A program made the position numbers and the translations under genes. DNA of 64,000 bases from Symsagittifera roscoffensis. Its lineage: Eukaryota > Xenacoelomorpha > Acoela > Convolutidae. Positions 57,601 through 64,000 of this stretch are shown here, in pieces (within the stretch, counting starts at the first letter, position 1; each line of letters opens with the position of its first letter). The stretch is from the NCBI RefSeq assembly GCF_963678635.1, contig NC_087067.1, positions 37,146,686 through 37,210,685 on the forward strand. The letters run 5' to 3'. The notes beneath the pieces are model-generated. The model ran no database searches and was not told the DNA's origin. It saw nothing but the letters and a program-made list of their open reading frames with translations.

Positions 57601-60600
57601 GCTCTATTAAGTGAAATAGTGAAAAAGGGATATAATCCTCGAATAAGTAAAATTTTTGCTACGTGTCGGATTCGAATAGGCGACCCAAAGATTTGGAATC
57701 TCACTTCCTTCCCTCTCAGTCACGCATGCTTACATATTGTCAAACGTTAGCCACGATTAAAGCAGAGAACAGATGATCTGAAACTTCCAATAATTCAGAT
57801 CGTGCTTATATAGCATAAGTGTCACCAAATGAGCACTTTTATTCGCGAGTTTGGTGACACTTATGTGCACTTTTAAAAGATAAAAGTGCACATTTTAATG
57901 AGCACTTTTATGTAAAATGCAGCGGCCTAGCCCGCAGCAGTGATCACTATGACGATTTCAGTTGTCATCGCTGCACCTCCCAATTTCATTCAGCTAACGT
58001 CAAGCATGAATGCAATCCCCCAACCCTAGCTACAACCACGCTCCCCCAAATGCACCCTCACCCTTCCACTGCCTCACACTCACAAAACACAGGAGAGTTT
58101 TCCACTATAGAACCTAGAGCAATACAAGACCCATGGTCAAACCCCTGTCCAGAACTCATAGAAACCACCAGGAAAATATACACCGAAGTGGTCCACTGGA
58201 AACCGGTCTTTATGATCTTGTCAAAAAATAAAGTTGGTTATAACTTCATTGAAACCCTCAATAGAACTTTGAACAGCCTGATGGAAAACAACGAAAATAC
58301 CTGCGCAATGCACGCAGCAATGATTTTTTCCACACTTATTACTGTGCAAAACAAAGTCCGAAATTGATGGATCTTTATCCAAAACAATAGCAAGGCGACT
58401 TAAGCAATGGCAAGACGGAGACCTGGATGGACTATATAAGGAAGGAAAGGCGCTACAAATGCGCTTGTTGAAAGGAAGTAGAAGAAAAACTGAAACTGAA
58501 ACAACAGTTCAACAAACTAATGAGTACTGGAAAAATATCAAGCGCAATTGCAAAACTAACAGACACATCTAAAGGCGTTCTTTCGCTCGACGAGATTGTC
58601 AAAGGTAAGACAGTAGAACAGACTCTCATAGAGAAACACCCACCATCTAAACCAATTGATGAGAACTATATTACACCAGTCTCAAACGAAACAATTCCTT
58701 TCCATCCATCGATATTTGATCAGATAAACGGTCAACATATCAAGAAGGCAGCCATGAGAACGCACGGATCGCATGGACCATCTGGCCTCGATGCAAATGA
58801 ATGGAGACGTATTCTAACACACTTCGGGCAACAATCAGTTGAAATTTCAAAAACAATTGCTAAAATTGCCAAAAAATTGGCCACAGAAGAACTAAATCCA
58901 GAACTAATGGAACCATATAACGCATGCAGATTAATACCCTTAGATAAGAATCCAGGGGTAAGACCCATAGGCATAGGAGAAGTTATGCGTAGGATAATAG
59001 GGCGAACAATAACTAAATGCCTAAAAAACGAACTCATGTCGCTCGGTTCAAACTACCAACTCTGCCTAGGACAAAAATGTGGCATTGAATATGCGATCCA
59101 CACATTAAGAGATCAATACAGCAAAACTTCCGCCGATGCTGTTCTACTGATAGATGCCGAAAACGCTTTCAACTCGCTGAACCGAAAGCTGGCATTAAAA
59201 AACATCGAAAATACCTGCCCTTCCCTTTTAACAGCGATTAAGAACTCCTACTCCAATCCATCTAAACTATTCGTTAACAAAAAAACAATCTACTCAAGAA
59301 GGGACAACCCAGGGGGATCCACTAGCAATGGCCATGTACGGTCTAGCCGTAATACCCCTTATAAAACTTTTATCAGTAGACGATGTAACCCAGAAATGGT
59401 ACGCAGACGACGGAAACGCAGTCGGTAAATTAAGCAATCTACGAACCGTCCTCGATAAAACTATATCACTGGGTAAATTTTTCGGCTACCACGTGAAAGC
59501 ATCCAAATGCCAACTCATTGTCAAGGATGAAAAACTCGGTGAAGCTCAGCAAATCTTCGCAAATACAGGAATCACTACAAAGGCAGGAGCCCGAGTGCTT
59601 GGTTCAGTTATATGAACAGAATCTGAATGTAAAAAGTTCCTGGAATTTCAACAGAATGAGCAAATCAAAATTTTGAAAAAACTAACGAAAATCGCTTAAA
59701 CCTCCCCTCAAAAAGTTTATGCCTGCTATACTAAAGGAGTTCAAGAAAAGCTTTCATTTCTTGCCAGAACAACGCCTAACATTATGGAAAACTTGAAAAT
59801 ATGTGAAAGTATTATCAAAGAACAATTATTACCTAACCTAGTCGGTAAAGACACTTTAAACCCCCAATTCCGTGAGATATCTTCCTTACCCCTTAAAATG
59901 GGCGGACTTAATATCAAGCTGCCATCCGATCATGAAAGCTACCTAGAATGGTCTAAGGAAACATCACTAGTACTGGAATCTCAAGATCCTATTACAGCAG
60001 TAACACAGCAAGAAAAAATATGTACGAAAATTAAAAAATTGAAAACTGGTAGAAAAAATCGAAAAAAAAAACAACCTCATTAACTCTTTAAATGAAACAG
60101 ATAAATACGCAATCGACCTGGCCTCTGAAAAGGGAGCCTCTAAGTGGCTCAATGCTCTACCACTGAGCAGATACAACTTCAACCTGAATAAATCAGAGTT
60201 CAGAGATGGTATTTACTTAAGATACGGATGGGAACCAACCAAAACCCCACTCACATGTGCATGTGGTGCTGATTTTAACTTGACACATGCGCTTCACTGT
60301 GCAAAGGGTGGTTACACACACATCAGACACAATGAAATTAGAGACACATTCGCCAACCTAATGAACGAGGTTTGCCATAACGTCGAGATTGAGCCGAAAC
60401 TTCAGCCGTTGCAAGGCGAAAGCTTTGTCAACAATTCAACCACAACTAAAGATGAGGCACGACTTGACATTAAGGCAAACGGACTCTGGGGTTCACGATT
60501 CAGCCGCGCTTTCTTTGATGTGAAAATTTTCAACCCCCATGCTTAAACATCGCAAAAACTGCATAAGGATGCATACAAATACCACGAAACGCTGAAGAAC

Positions 60601-62015
60601 TCCAAATATCAGCAAAGAATTTTAAACGTAGAGCAGAGTAGCTTCTGCCCGCTAATTTTTGGATGCACCGGTGGCGCTGCTCCAACAGCCACGCGGACGA
60701 TGCAGCGATGGGCCGAAAAACTAAGTGAAAAAAGACAAAGCTATCCAGAATCTATAAACTACATAAGAACTAAAATAAGCTTCGCGCTCCTGAGGAGCTC
60801 TATACTTTGTATAAGGGGGTGCAGATCGCTACGCAAAGTTCAATTTATCGACAACTCCATAAGCGCTATTGTAGAGGAAGGACGGCTAAGATAAATTAAC
60901 ATTACGACGATGCATTTAATGCTGATTTATGACTTCATTGCTGATATATATGCATTTTTATATCGCTGGTATGGCCCTATCCAGCTTGTGCACTTACCGT
61001 TACTAAACGGAAGGGCCCCTTTTGTAATTTAGTTTTTTAAAAAGTTTTATTCGCGAGTTAGGTTGAAGAAAGGTAGCTTTATGTTTCACTTCTAGCTAGC
61101 AACTACTTACACTAAACTCGCGGGTGTAAACAGTTCTCGATCAGCAAAATACACCAAAAAAAAACAAATCGAAAACAATTTTATTTGAAGCCAAGCAAAA
61201 TTTGTTCACAAACAATATCCGTTGAGAGGAGAAAAATAAAAATAAAAAAGTCTAGCACTCGCAAAAAGGGGAGCTTTAAAATTCCGAGAAAAGAAAGGAA
61301 AATGAAATGAAGTAAATGGAATTTGAAAACCTAATGGGATTGGCAGCCTACAAGATTCGAATCACTGACCTGTGGGTTATCAAGTTACGACAGTAGTTAG
61401 TTGACCTTGCACTTATGGTCATTACCAGGTCCTCTAATAAAGCGGATATACAGAAAAAACTAAATCGTTCGCCAGCGAAATTGAACGCACAATGATCACT
61501 AATTTATACAATTTAGGTTGGAAAAAGTCAATTCCTATTATAACGAGCGTTTTCCTGGAATACAGATCAAAAACTTAAAACATTACTCCAAATTCGAACC
61601 TATGTCTGCTATCTTACTGTCCTCTCTTGGTTGTTTTTAAAGCTAAGCTCTTAATTCTTTTATTTAAGATGAGATTCCAGTAAAAAAAACCACGCATTAT
61701 GCGCAACCCATGCAGTACAATCGGTAAAAAAACAGAAGTCGAAAAAAAGTTACACGAGAAAACCGTTGCTTAACTCAGGCGAATATCCACATACTTACTC
61801 ACTGAAGACGGAAGTTACTCACTCAATAGGGAAGAACTTTCTGCATAACTCTTTTACTCGAGGTTTATCTTCAGTATCCAGGAATTTCAGTTGAATTCCT
61901 ATTTTGATTGCTCTTTGTCCGGCTAGTTTCCGAGTCGCTTCCACTGCATTCATGGTGGCCACATGACGATTAAATAACCTTTTTGGTTCCCAGAGGAAAT
62001 TCTATTGAGTCACTC
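45218..62015 (-). CDS. NAA60: N-alpha-acetyltransferase 60, complete coding sequence in six exons
   Basis: NAA60 (NatF) is a GNAT enzyme that acetylates N-termini of membrane proteins facing the cytosol and sits on the Golgi. Six minus-strand exons (61953-61823 from the ATG, 51895-51766, 49833-49737, 49126-48960, 45981-45816, 45624-45218) join with agreeing phases to exactly 366 codons with the stop. The acetyl-CoA motif RxxGxG is R-E-N-G-I-G at residues 115-120. Tyr104 (V-A-Y-L-L-S-L-G) and His145 (A-V-Y-L-H-V-L) fall where human Tyr97 and His138 act in catalysis. A Y-I-N-G-G-Q-P-P-W region (187-195) leads into the membrane-associated C-terminal helix of the family. Human NAA60 has 242 residues; here a Ser/Gln/Pro-rich tail adds over 100. 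Introns are 9,927, 1,932, 610, 2,978 and 191 bp, the large ones filled with repeats. Confidence 0.92.
45816..45981 (-). CDS. NAA60: NAA60 exon 5 (codons 176-231), with a seven-histidine run
   Basis: Acceptor ctgtttag, donor cagg|gttagt. Encodes D-G-F-C-Y-V-R-Y-I-N-G-G, Q-P-P-W-S-V-A-D-Y-M-R-Q, then a Ser/Thr stretch and His 219-225. Without splicing the frame would stop two codons after the donor. Confidence 0.92.
46734..46763. repeat. Palindromic dispersed repeat AGAGGCGAAGC..GCTTCGCACCTCT
   Basis: Arms 46737-46747 and 46751-46763 are reverse complements apart from one inserted base. Related words begin with (c)acagaggcg at 51178, 54143, 57549 and at 62098 (aacagaggcg). It looks like a conserved end or hairpin of an interspersed repeat. 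Confidence 0.65.
47075..47640 (-). repeat. tRNA-derived short interspersed repeat, copy 2, interrupted
   Basis: 47075-47217 matches the copy at 44720-44870 (ctttgccttccaagtcgtat, cctccaggctaa, gcattgaagtttgaattc, tctgttaaacaagtt). The match resumes after the insertion at 47578 (ataatcgcaagcgtaa). Confidence 0.65.
47227..47568. mobile_element. 342-bp terminal-inverted-repeat element (MITE) with 9-bp target duplication
   Basis: gaaacgatg occurs at 47218-47226 and again at 47569-47577, exactly flanking the insert. Its ends, ggtgcacaaacaattcggcc and (reverse complement of the right end) cgcgtccagacaattcggcc, form imperfect terminal inverted repeats. Inside each end the word caattcagcc is repeated several times. 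The centre (47340-47460) is GC-rich with cgcgcgtcgcg. A 9-bp duplication fits Mutator-like or related elements; no transposase is encoded. Confidence 0.8.
48523..48740. repeat. 94-bp tandem repeat, about 2.3 copies
   Basis: aagcc.ttccggtttgatagt recurs at 48530, 48624 and 48718. Each unit holds gtaagcgcgcgcacgcctct, an alternating purine-pyrimidine run. Units differ by few bases. Confidence 0.88.
48960..49126 (-). CDS. NAA60: NAA60 exon 4 (codons 120-175)
   Basis: Acceptor ttttttttcag, donor gac|gtcagt. Encodes S-L-L-M-D-S-L, K-A-V-Y-L-H-V-L-C-A-N, Q-F-Y-E-R-R-D-F and Y-Y-N-I-D. It contains the catalytic histidine and is less AT-rich than its introns. Confidence 0.95.
49737..49833 (-). CDS. 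NAA60: NAA60 exon 3 (codons 88-120)
   Basis: Acceptor gtaatttag, donor ag|gtgaga. Encodes D-S-D-I-L-A-T-S, V-A-Y-L-L-S-L-G-V and the acetyl-CoA loop R-E-N-G-I-G, whose last glycine codon is split across the junction. Confidence 0.95.
49834..51765. other. NAA60 intron 2, no extra gene
   Basis: Contains pieces of the dispersed repeat family (50290-50760 resembles 53600-53960 and 45130-45190; 51178-51340 resembles 54143-54440). No coding frame with family resemblance. Confidence 0.5.
51766..51895 (-). CDS. NAA60: NAA60 exon 2 (codons 44-87)
   Basis: Acceptor gtttcag, donor gat|gtaagt. Encodes Y-P-E-K-W-Y-N-D-V-T-S, then F-A-L-S-A-V-Y-R-G-L-I-V-G and I-I-A-E-V-K, matching strands 2 and 3 of the family. 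Confidence 0.93.
52320..52640. repeat. Interspersed repeat, copy 1 of the GGSRIF-type family
   Basis: Resembles 53180-53510 along its length: tttctaaagatgccta, gagcgcgccaaaatgcgat, gctcggaaaatcaatttggtcg, gacaaaattttcgga, tttttgaaaatc. Strongly diverged. Confidence 0.6.
53180..53515. repeat. Interspersed repeat, copy 2 of the GGSRIF-type family
   Basis: Read on the minus strand it gives G-G-S-R-I-F-S-R-G-G-G followed by F-F-R-S-T-K-L-V-F-R-A-L and K-D-P-V-L-A-K, a pseudo-protein often seen in animal gene models. The right end (aaaatcctagatccgcccgtgc) looks like a repeat terminus. Not a gene. Confidence 0.6.
54130..55560. repeat. Dispersed repeat, copy 3, with internal ~170-bp units
   Basis: Parallel to 43300-44570: same unit words (cagatttgagaggtc, tttccgagggcaat, gtagccgctaatgcaggggg), same right flank (gacagagggttcaagtaaaa, ggtaaacatacaagcaaatt, gaccgatacaaaat). 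Lies in NAA60 intron 1. Confidence 0.65.
55750..57000 (-). pseudogene. hAT-like transposase pseudogene
   Basis: Minus-strand frames 56897-56466 (open upstream to about 56950) and 56469-55750 together resemble an animal hAT-related transposase. There is K-K-M-F-P-D-S-S and C-G-K-T-K-A-S-Y-I, then G-L-H-V-D-E-T-T-Y-N at the start of the catalytic region, a V-V-E-S-G-F-S-A-M-K motif like the hAT dimerisation segment, and a C-terminal coiled coil (E-L-V-E-H-L-E-K-K-K-S-K-L). A frame change near 56505 splits it (A-L-S-S-S versus F-G-I-V-K-Q-W-N), and the stretch after D-N-L-V seems shortened. No N-terminal zinc finger or terminal repeats were found. It lies in NAA60 intron 1 in the sense orientation. 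The family call is from remembered motifs. Confidence 0.55.
57640..57735 (-). repeat. tRNA-like promoter remnant
   Basis: Minus strand: cctattcgaatccgacacg, a B-box-like T-arm, with a stem-forming agattccaaatct upstream. Probably a SINE head. Just left of it, 57549 has another copy of cagaggcg. Confidence 0.4.
57819..57910. repeat. Two perfect hairpins at the 5' edge of the retroelement
   Basis: gtgtcaccaaa (57819-57829) pairs with tttggtgacac (57850-57860). gtgcactttta (57865-57875) pairs with taaaagtgcac (57881-57891). gagcacttttat occurs twice (57831 and 57900). They may be part of the element's 5' UTR. Confidence 0.7.
57837..57851. repeat. 15-bp direct repeat, left copy
   Basis: ttttattcgcgagtt is identical to 61045-61059. 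The pair brackets the retroelement and may be its target-site duplication, although the left copy lies inside the first hairpin. Confidence 0.5.
57990..60894 (+). pseudogene. Retroelement polyprotein with RT, zinc knuckle and nuclease-like domain, broken
   Basis: One long frame, now interrupted. 58050-58367 and the stretch to 58520 give the N-terminal part. 58520-59300 has G-P-S-G-L-D, P-G-V-R-P-I-G-I-G-E-V-M-R-R-I-I-G and L-L-I-D-A-E-N-A-F-N-S-L-N-R. After a one-base frame change near 59305 come G-D-P-L-A-M-A-M-Y and the RT active site W-Y-A-D-D (59397-59411). The end has a C-x-C-x9-H-x3-C finger (about 60257-60300), R-H-N, E-A-R-L-D-I (about 60455) and F-F-D-V-K-I-F (about 60515), which looks like a PD-(D/E)xK-type nuclease. 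Breaks: frameshifts near 58480, 59305 and 60060; stops at 59613, 59697 and 60544. The RT family is common in aquatic invertebrates. RT then zinc knuckle then nuclease recalls R2-type non-LTR elements. It lies in NAA60 intron 1, antisense. Confidence 0.8.
60895..61044 (+). other. 3' untranslated end of the retroelement
   Basis: No coding signal between the last stop (about 60892) and the right copy of the 15-bp direct repeat. Ends in a T/A-rich tract without a clean poly(A). Confidence 0.45.
61045..61059. repeat. 15-bp direct repeat, right copy
   Basis: Identical to 57837-57851; it follows the A/T-rich 3' end of the retroelement (agttttttaaaaag). Confidence 0.5.
61345..61440 (-). repeat. tRNA-derived sequence, Asn-like
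   Basis: Minus strand: ggtcaactaactactgtcgt then acttgataacccacaggtc and agtgattcgaatcttgtag. This reads like D-arm, anticodon arm and T-arm of a decayed tRNA, with weak pairing and no clean acceptor stem, so a SINE head is likelier than a working tRNA. A further ggttcgaattt occurs at 61596-61606 on the same strand. Confidence 0.45.
61823..62015 (-). CDS. NAA60: NAA60 exon with start codon (codons 1-43)
   Basis: Acceptor tttttttttcag at 62016-62018, donor gtgagt from 61822. The ATG at 61953-61951 has an excellent context (gccaccATGA), and an in-frame TAG lies upstream in the exon. Encodes residues 1-43 plus two bases, including L-K-F-L-D-T-E-D and V-K-E-L-C-R-K-F-F-P-I, the first helix of the GNAT fold. 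The part from 62015 to 61954 is 5' UTR; at least one more 5' exon must lie upstream. Confidence 0.9.
61950..61964 (-). promoter_or_regulatory. Four-codon upstream ORF overlapping the NAA60 start
   Basis: An out-of-frame ATG at 61964-61962 opens M-W-P-P and stops at TGA (61952-61950), so its stop shares ATGA with the NAA60 start codon. The uORF context (cgtcATGt) is weak. It could tune translation by leaky scanning or reinitiation; no function is shown. Confidence 0.6.
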
Positions 62016-62369
62016 TGAAAAAAAAAGAGATCAATTAATCTTCTTTTTTTAAGGAAGATCACTTATATGCAGTTGGTTAACAATAGTATAACCATAACAG
62101 AGGCGAAACGAATCTTCGCACCACTTGTCATACTGAAAATGCATGTGAATCGAGAAAAATTTCAAGAAAGAACAAAAAACTAGATCTTTCAACCAGGTAA
62201 AGAAATCAGAAGGTCAAAAGTATCATAGTAACCGAGGTTACAGTCATGAGTCCCTTCATCATGTATTCCAGTCAAAATCCTTGGAATCTTTTAGATATGG
62301 AAGTGATAATGATAAAAGAAGATGACAAGTGTTTAAGTCCTTTTCAATTAAAATCGATACGGGCTACGT

Positions 62370-64000
62370 TTCTTCAATAAGAACACGCAACTCGACACGA
62401 GATAATATAATATACAAGTGTTACAAGTAAAAAAACTTCGTCGAAAGTTATTTTGTCATTTATTGTTCCAAGTACGTAAGCGGCTTTCGCAATCTGTATT
62501 GCCAGGGAGATTCTCTGTTTTAAAAAGCTGCCTGCTCTGGGTTCCGGGGCCGGCCGCGCCCTGAATTTCAAAAGCTAGCGGTTGAAAAAGATATCCATAA
62601 TTTACAAGATCTTTATACTTGTCAATTTTTCGCTCTTCCGCTTTTTCAAAAAACAGTAAATTACCAATATACAAAAATATACAGACAGCAACATATTTAC
62701 GGTTGAGATTGAAACAACGTATAACATAACAAACAAAAATTACAGGCTAAAAATAACAAGTTCAGAGATAAAAAAATGTCTTCGAGACAGTCTGACTCCT
62801 TGAGTGTGCCGACAACCGAGGCAGCATTTCCAATTTGCAAAGCTATGGAAATTCTCTGCTTTAAAAACGAGGAAGCGCGGGGTTCGAAAGAAGTCTCAGC
62901 CAGTCTTCTTCCTAAATCACGCAAGAAGATCTCGGTCTCGCTTCCACAAGCTCCCTGTTTTTCAAATGCCACTGGTTGAAAGGCGTAGCCGTCACGAATA
63001 AGAGGTCGTATTTGCGCGTTTTCAGAATTTCTGCTTCAGATACAGCTTTACCAGCAATTAAATGGGGATCAGAGATGCGAGATGGAGCTAATCCGTCAAC
63101 AACAGTAGCATCCCATAGGAGGGGGGAGCCACGAATCCATGGAGTCAGTGTCAAGCCATCCGGTCTTTTTGCATCGGTTCTACATAACCCAGGAGGTTCT
63201 AGGACTGAAGGAATGTGAATTGATCCAAGCGACTCTTTAATGATTTGATTTAGCATGGAATGTCTTGCAAATCAAATCTTCCAAGCGACTCTTCCGCTTC
63301 AGCGGCAGCCGTACCAGGGTTACAAACAGACCCGGCATTAGTCCTATAAGGAGCTAAGGAGTCTACTACCGTTATATCCCACAAGAGCTGCTTACCATCA
63401 GCCCATGGAACGAGCGTCAAACCGTCTGGTCGCTTCTGATCGGTCCTGTAGAGTAGTCGTGGTTCAAAAAACAGACGGAATGTGAGTAGATGATAGACTC
63501 TGCTTTATAAGGGCATTCAGGTTTGAATGCCTAGAGAATCTCCCTGCACTTTTGAGGCAAGAAAGACCATGCCAACCATCCTCGGTAACGTCTTTTTCCG
63601 CACACGCATTTATGCCGTTCGCATATTTTCGATCCTAATCGAAGTCCTATCGCAATTCTGAGTTGTTGGTTCGACAGTTTTAACCTTAAATTTTTGCACG
63701 GGATGACGTTCAACCATTGGGAGCCAAATCTATCTTGGAACGCGTTGAACCTTTTTACGTCCGTTGGCTGTCAAACTTTTTTGGATTTCATTTTCCAGGG
63801 CCATTTCAATTTTTCCAAGGTCAAACCACCGTTTAAGCGCATCATCATAGGTTCCATTCACATGCTCCAAACCAAAGATTTCGCTCAAGGCATCTTTTGC
63901 TCCTACTGCTGAGGCTAAGAAAGCGGGTAAAGCGAGTAGACGAGCGGAAGCAACGCCCAAGCCACCTTTGGCTGCCGGGAAAACTGCTTGTAAAAACTGG
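62370..64000 (-). pseudogene. Second retroelement of the same RT family, C-terminal part, with duplicated nuclease modules
   Basis: Minus strand, continuing beyond the window. 63999-63730: A-A-K-G-G-L-G-V-A-S-A-R-L-L-A-L-P-A-F-L, the region after RT. About 63700-63540: L-R-I-A-I-G-L-R-L-G-S-K-I-C-E, C-V-C-G, a zinc-knuckle region. Then two copies of a module with R-H-S-x-L-N, H-I-P-S-V and [11 protein letters not shown], W-D-x-T-V-V-D-x-L-A-P: copy 1 about 63532-63270, copy 2 63265-62960. The terminal segment Q-P-x-A-F-E-x-Q-G, S-F-L-K-Q-R-I-S-x-A-I/L-Q-I also occurs twice (62978 and 62584). The R-P-D ... W-D-A-T pattern resembles a PD-(D/E)xK nuclease core. Several frameshifts and stops make it inactive. 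Minus-strand order shows the element points the same way as NAA60, just upstream of it. Confidence 0.75.
62965..63532 (-). repeat. ~266-bp tandem duplication of the nuclease-like module
   Basis: The R-H-S codons start at 63532 and 63265 (267 apart), and the R-P-D codons at 63432 and 63166 (266 apart). The one-base difference is a frameshift inside copy 1. The copies are clearly diverged at DNA level. Confidence 0.75.

Noticed and set aside
61345..61440. Functional tRNA gene
   Set aside because: T-arm and anticodon-like arm are visible, but stems pair poorly and no acceptor stem closes, so a SINE head is likelier.

Overview
The window is AT-rich nuclear DNA from a multicellular animal. It has spliced genes with GT..AG introns, a recognisable Golgi N-alpha-acetyltransferase 60 (NAA60) gene on the minus strand, and many degenerate transposable elements. 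I see no bacterial operons, rRNA genes or CRISPR arrays. The lineage is not settled. A chuvirus-like glycoprotein inside an LTR element would suit an arthropod, but that is only a hint.

Layout. 1-953: no gene seen. 954-1853: degenerate 51-bp minisatellite running into a 200-N gap (1854-2053). 2054-12723: one Ty3/Gypsy-type LTR retroelement, with LTRs matching at 204 of 216 positions. Its pol is reduced to an integrase remnant, followed by a broken membrane-fusion glycoprotein gene of chuvirus type and extra ORFs of unknown function. 12724-15459: noncoding DNA with small repeats and a retroelement scrap. 15460-25310: a tandem 1,879-bp repeat, then a second Ty3/Gypsy pol remnant whose RT/RNase H part is triplicated (about 795 bp), a 381-bp duplication, and an integrase remnant. 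25311-31000: nothing I can name. 31555-39183: candidate exons of host genes on both strands, including a cysteine-rich chain on the minus strand and a plus-strand C-terminus ending in a possible PDZ ligand. 41932-42828: a long serine-rich exon on the minus strand.

45218-62015 holds the whole NAA60 coding sequence in six minus-strand exons, all with matching phases (365 codons). Its first coding intron (9.9 kb) contains dispersed repeats, a hAT-like transposase pseudogene (sense to the gene) and a 3-kb retroelement with RT and a nuclease-like C-terminus (antisense). Upstream of the first coding exon, 62370-64000 is a second, diverged element of the same RT family on the minus strand, with tandemly duplicated nuclease modules.

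A recurrent theme is local tandem duplication inside mobile elements, at several unrelated periods. Another is nesting: a 342-bp terminal-inverted-repeat element with a 9-bp target duplication sits inside a tRNA-derived repeat, which sits inside a NAA60 intron. No complete new system is evident. The best leads are the glycoprotein-carrying LTR element with its unassigned ORFs, the duplicated nuclease module, and the unusual NAA60 start context and C-terminal tail.
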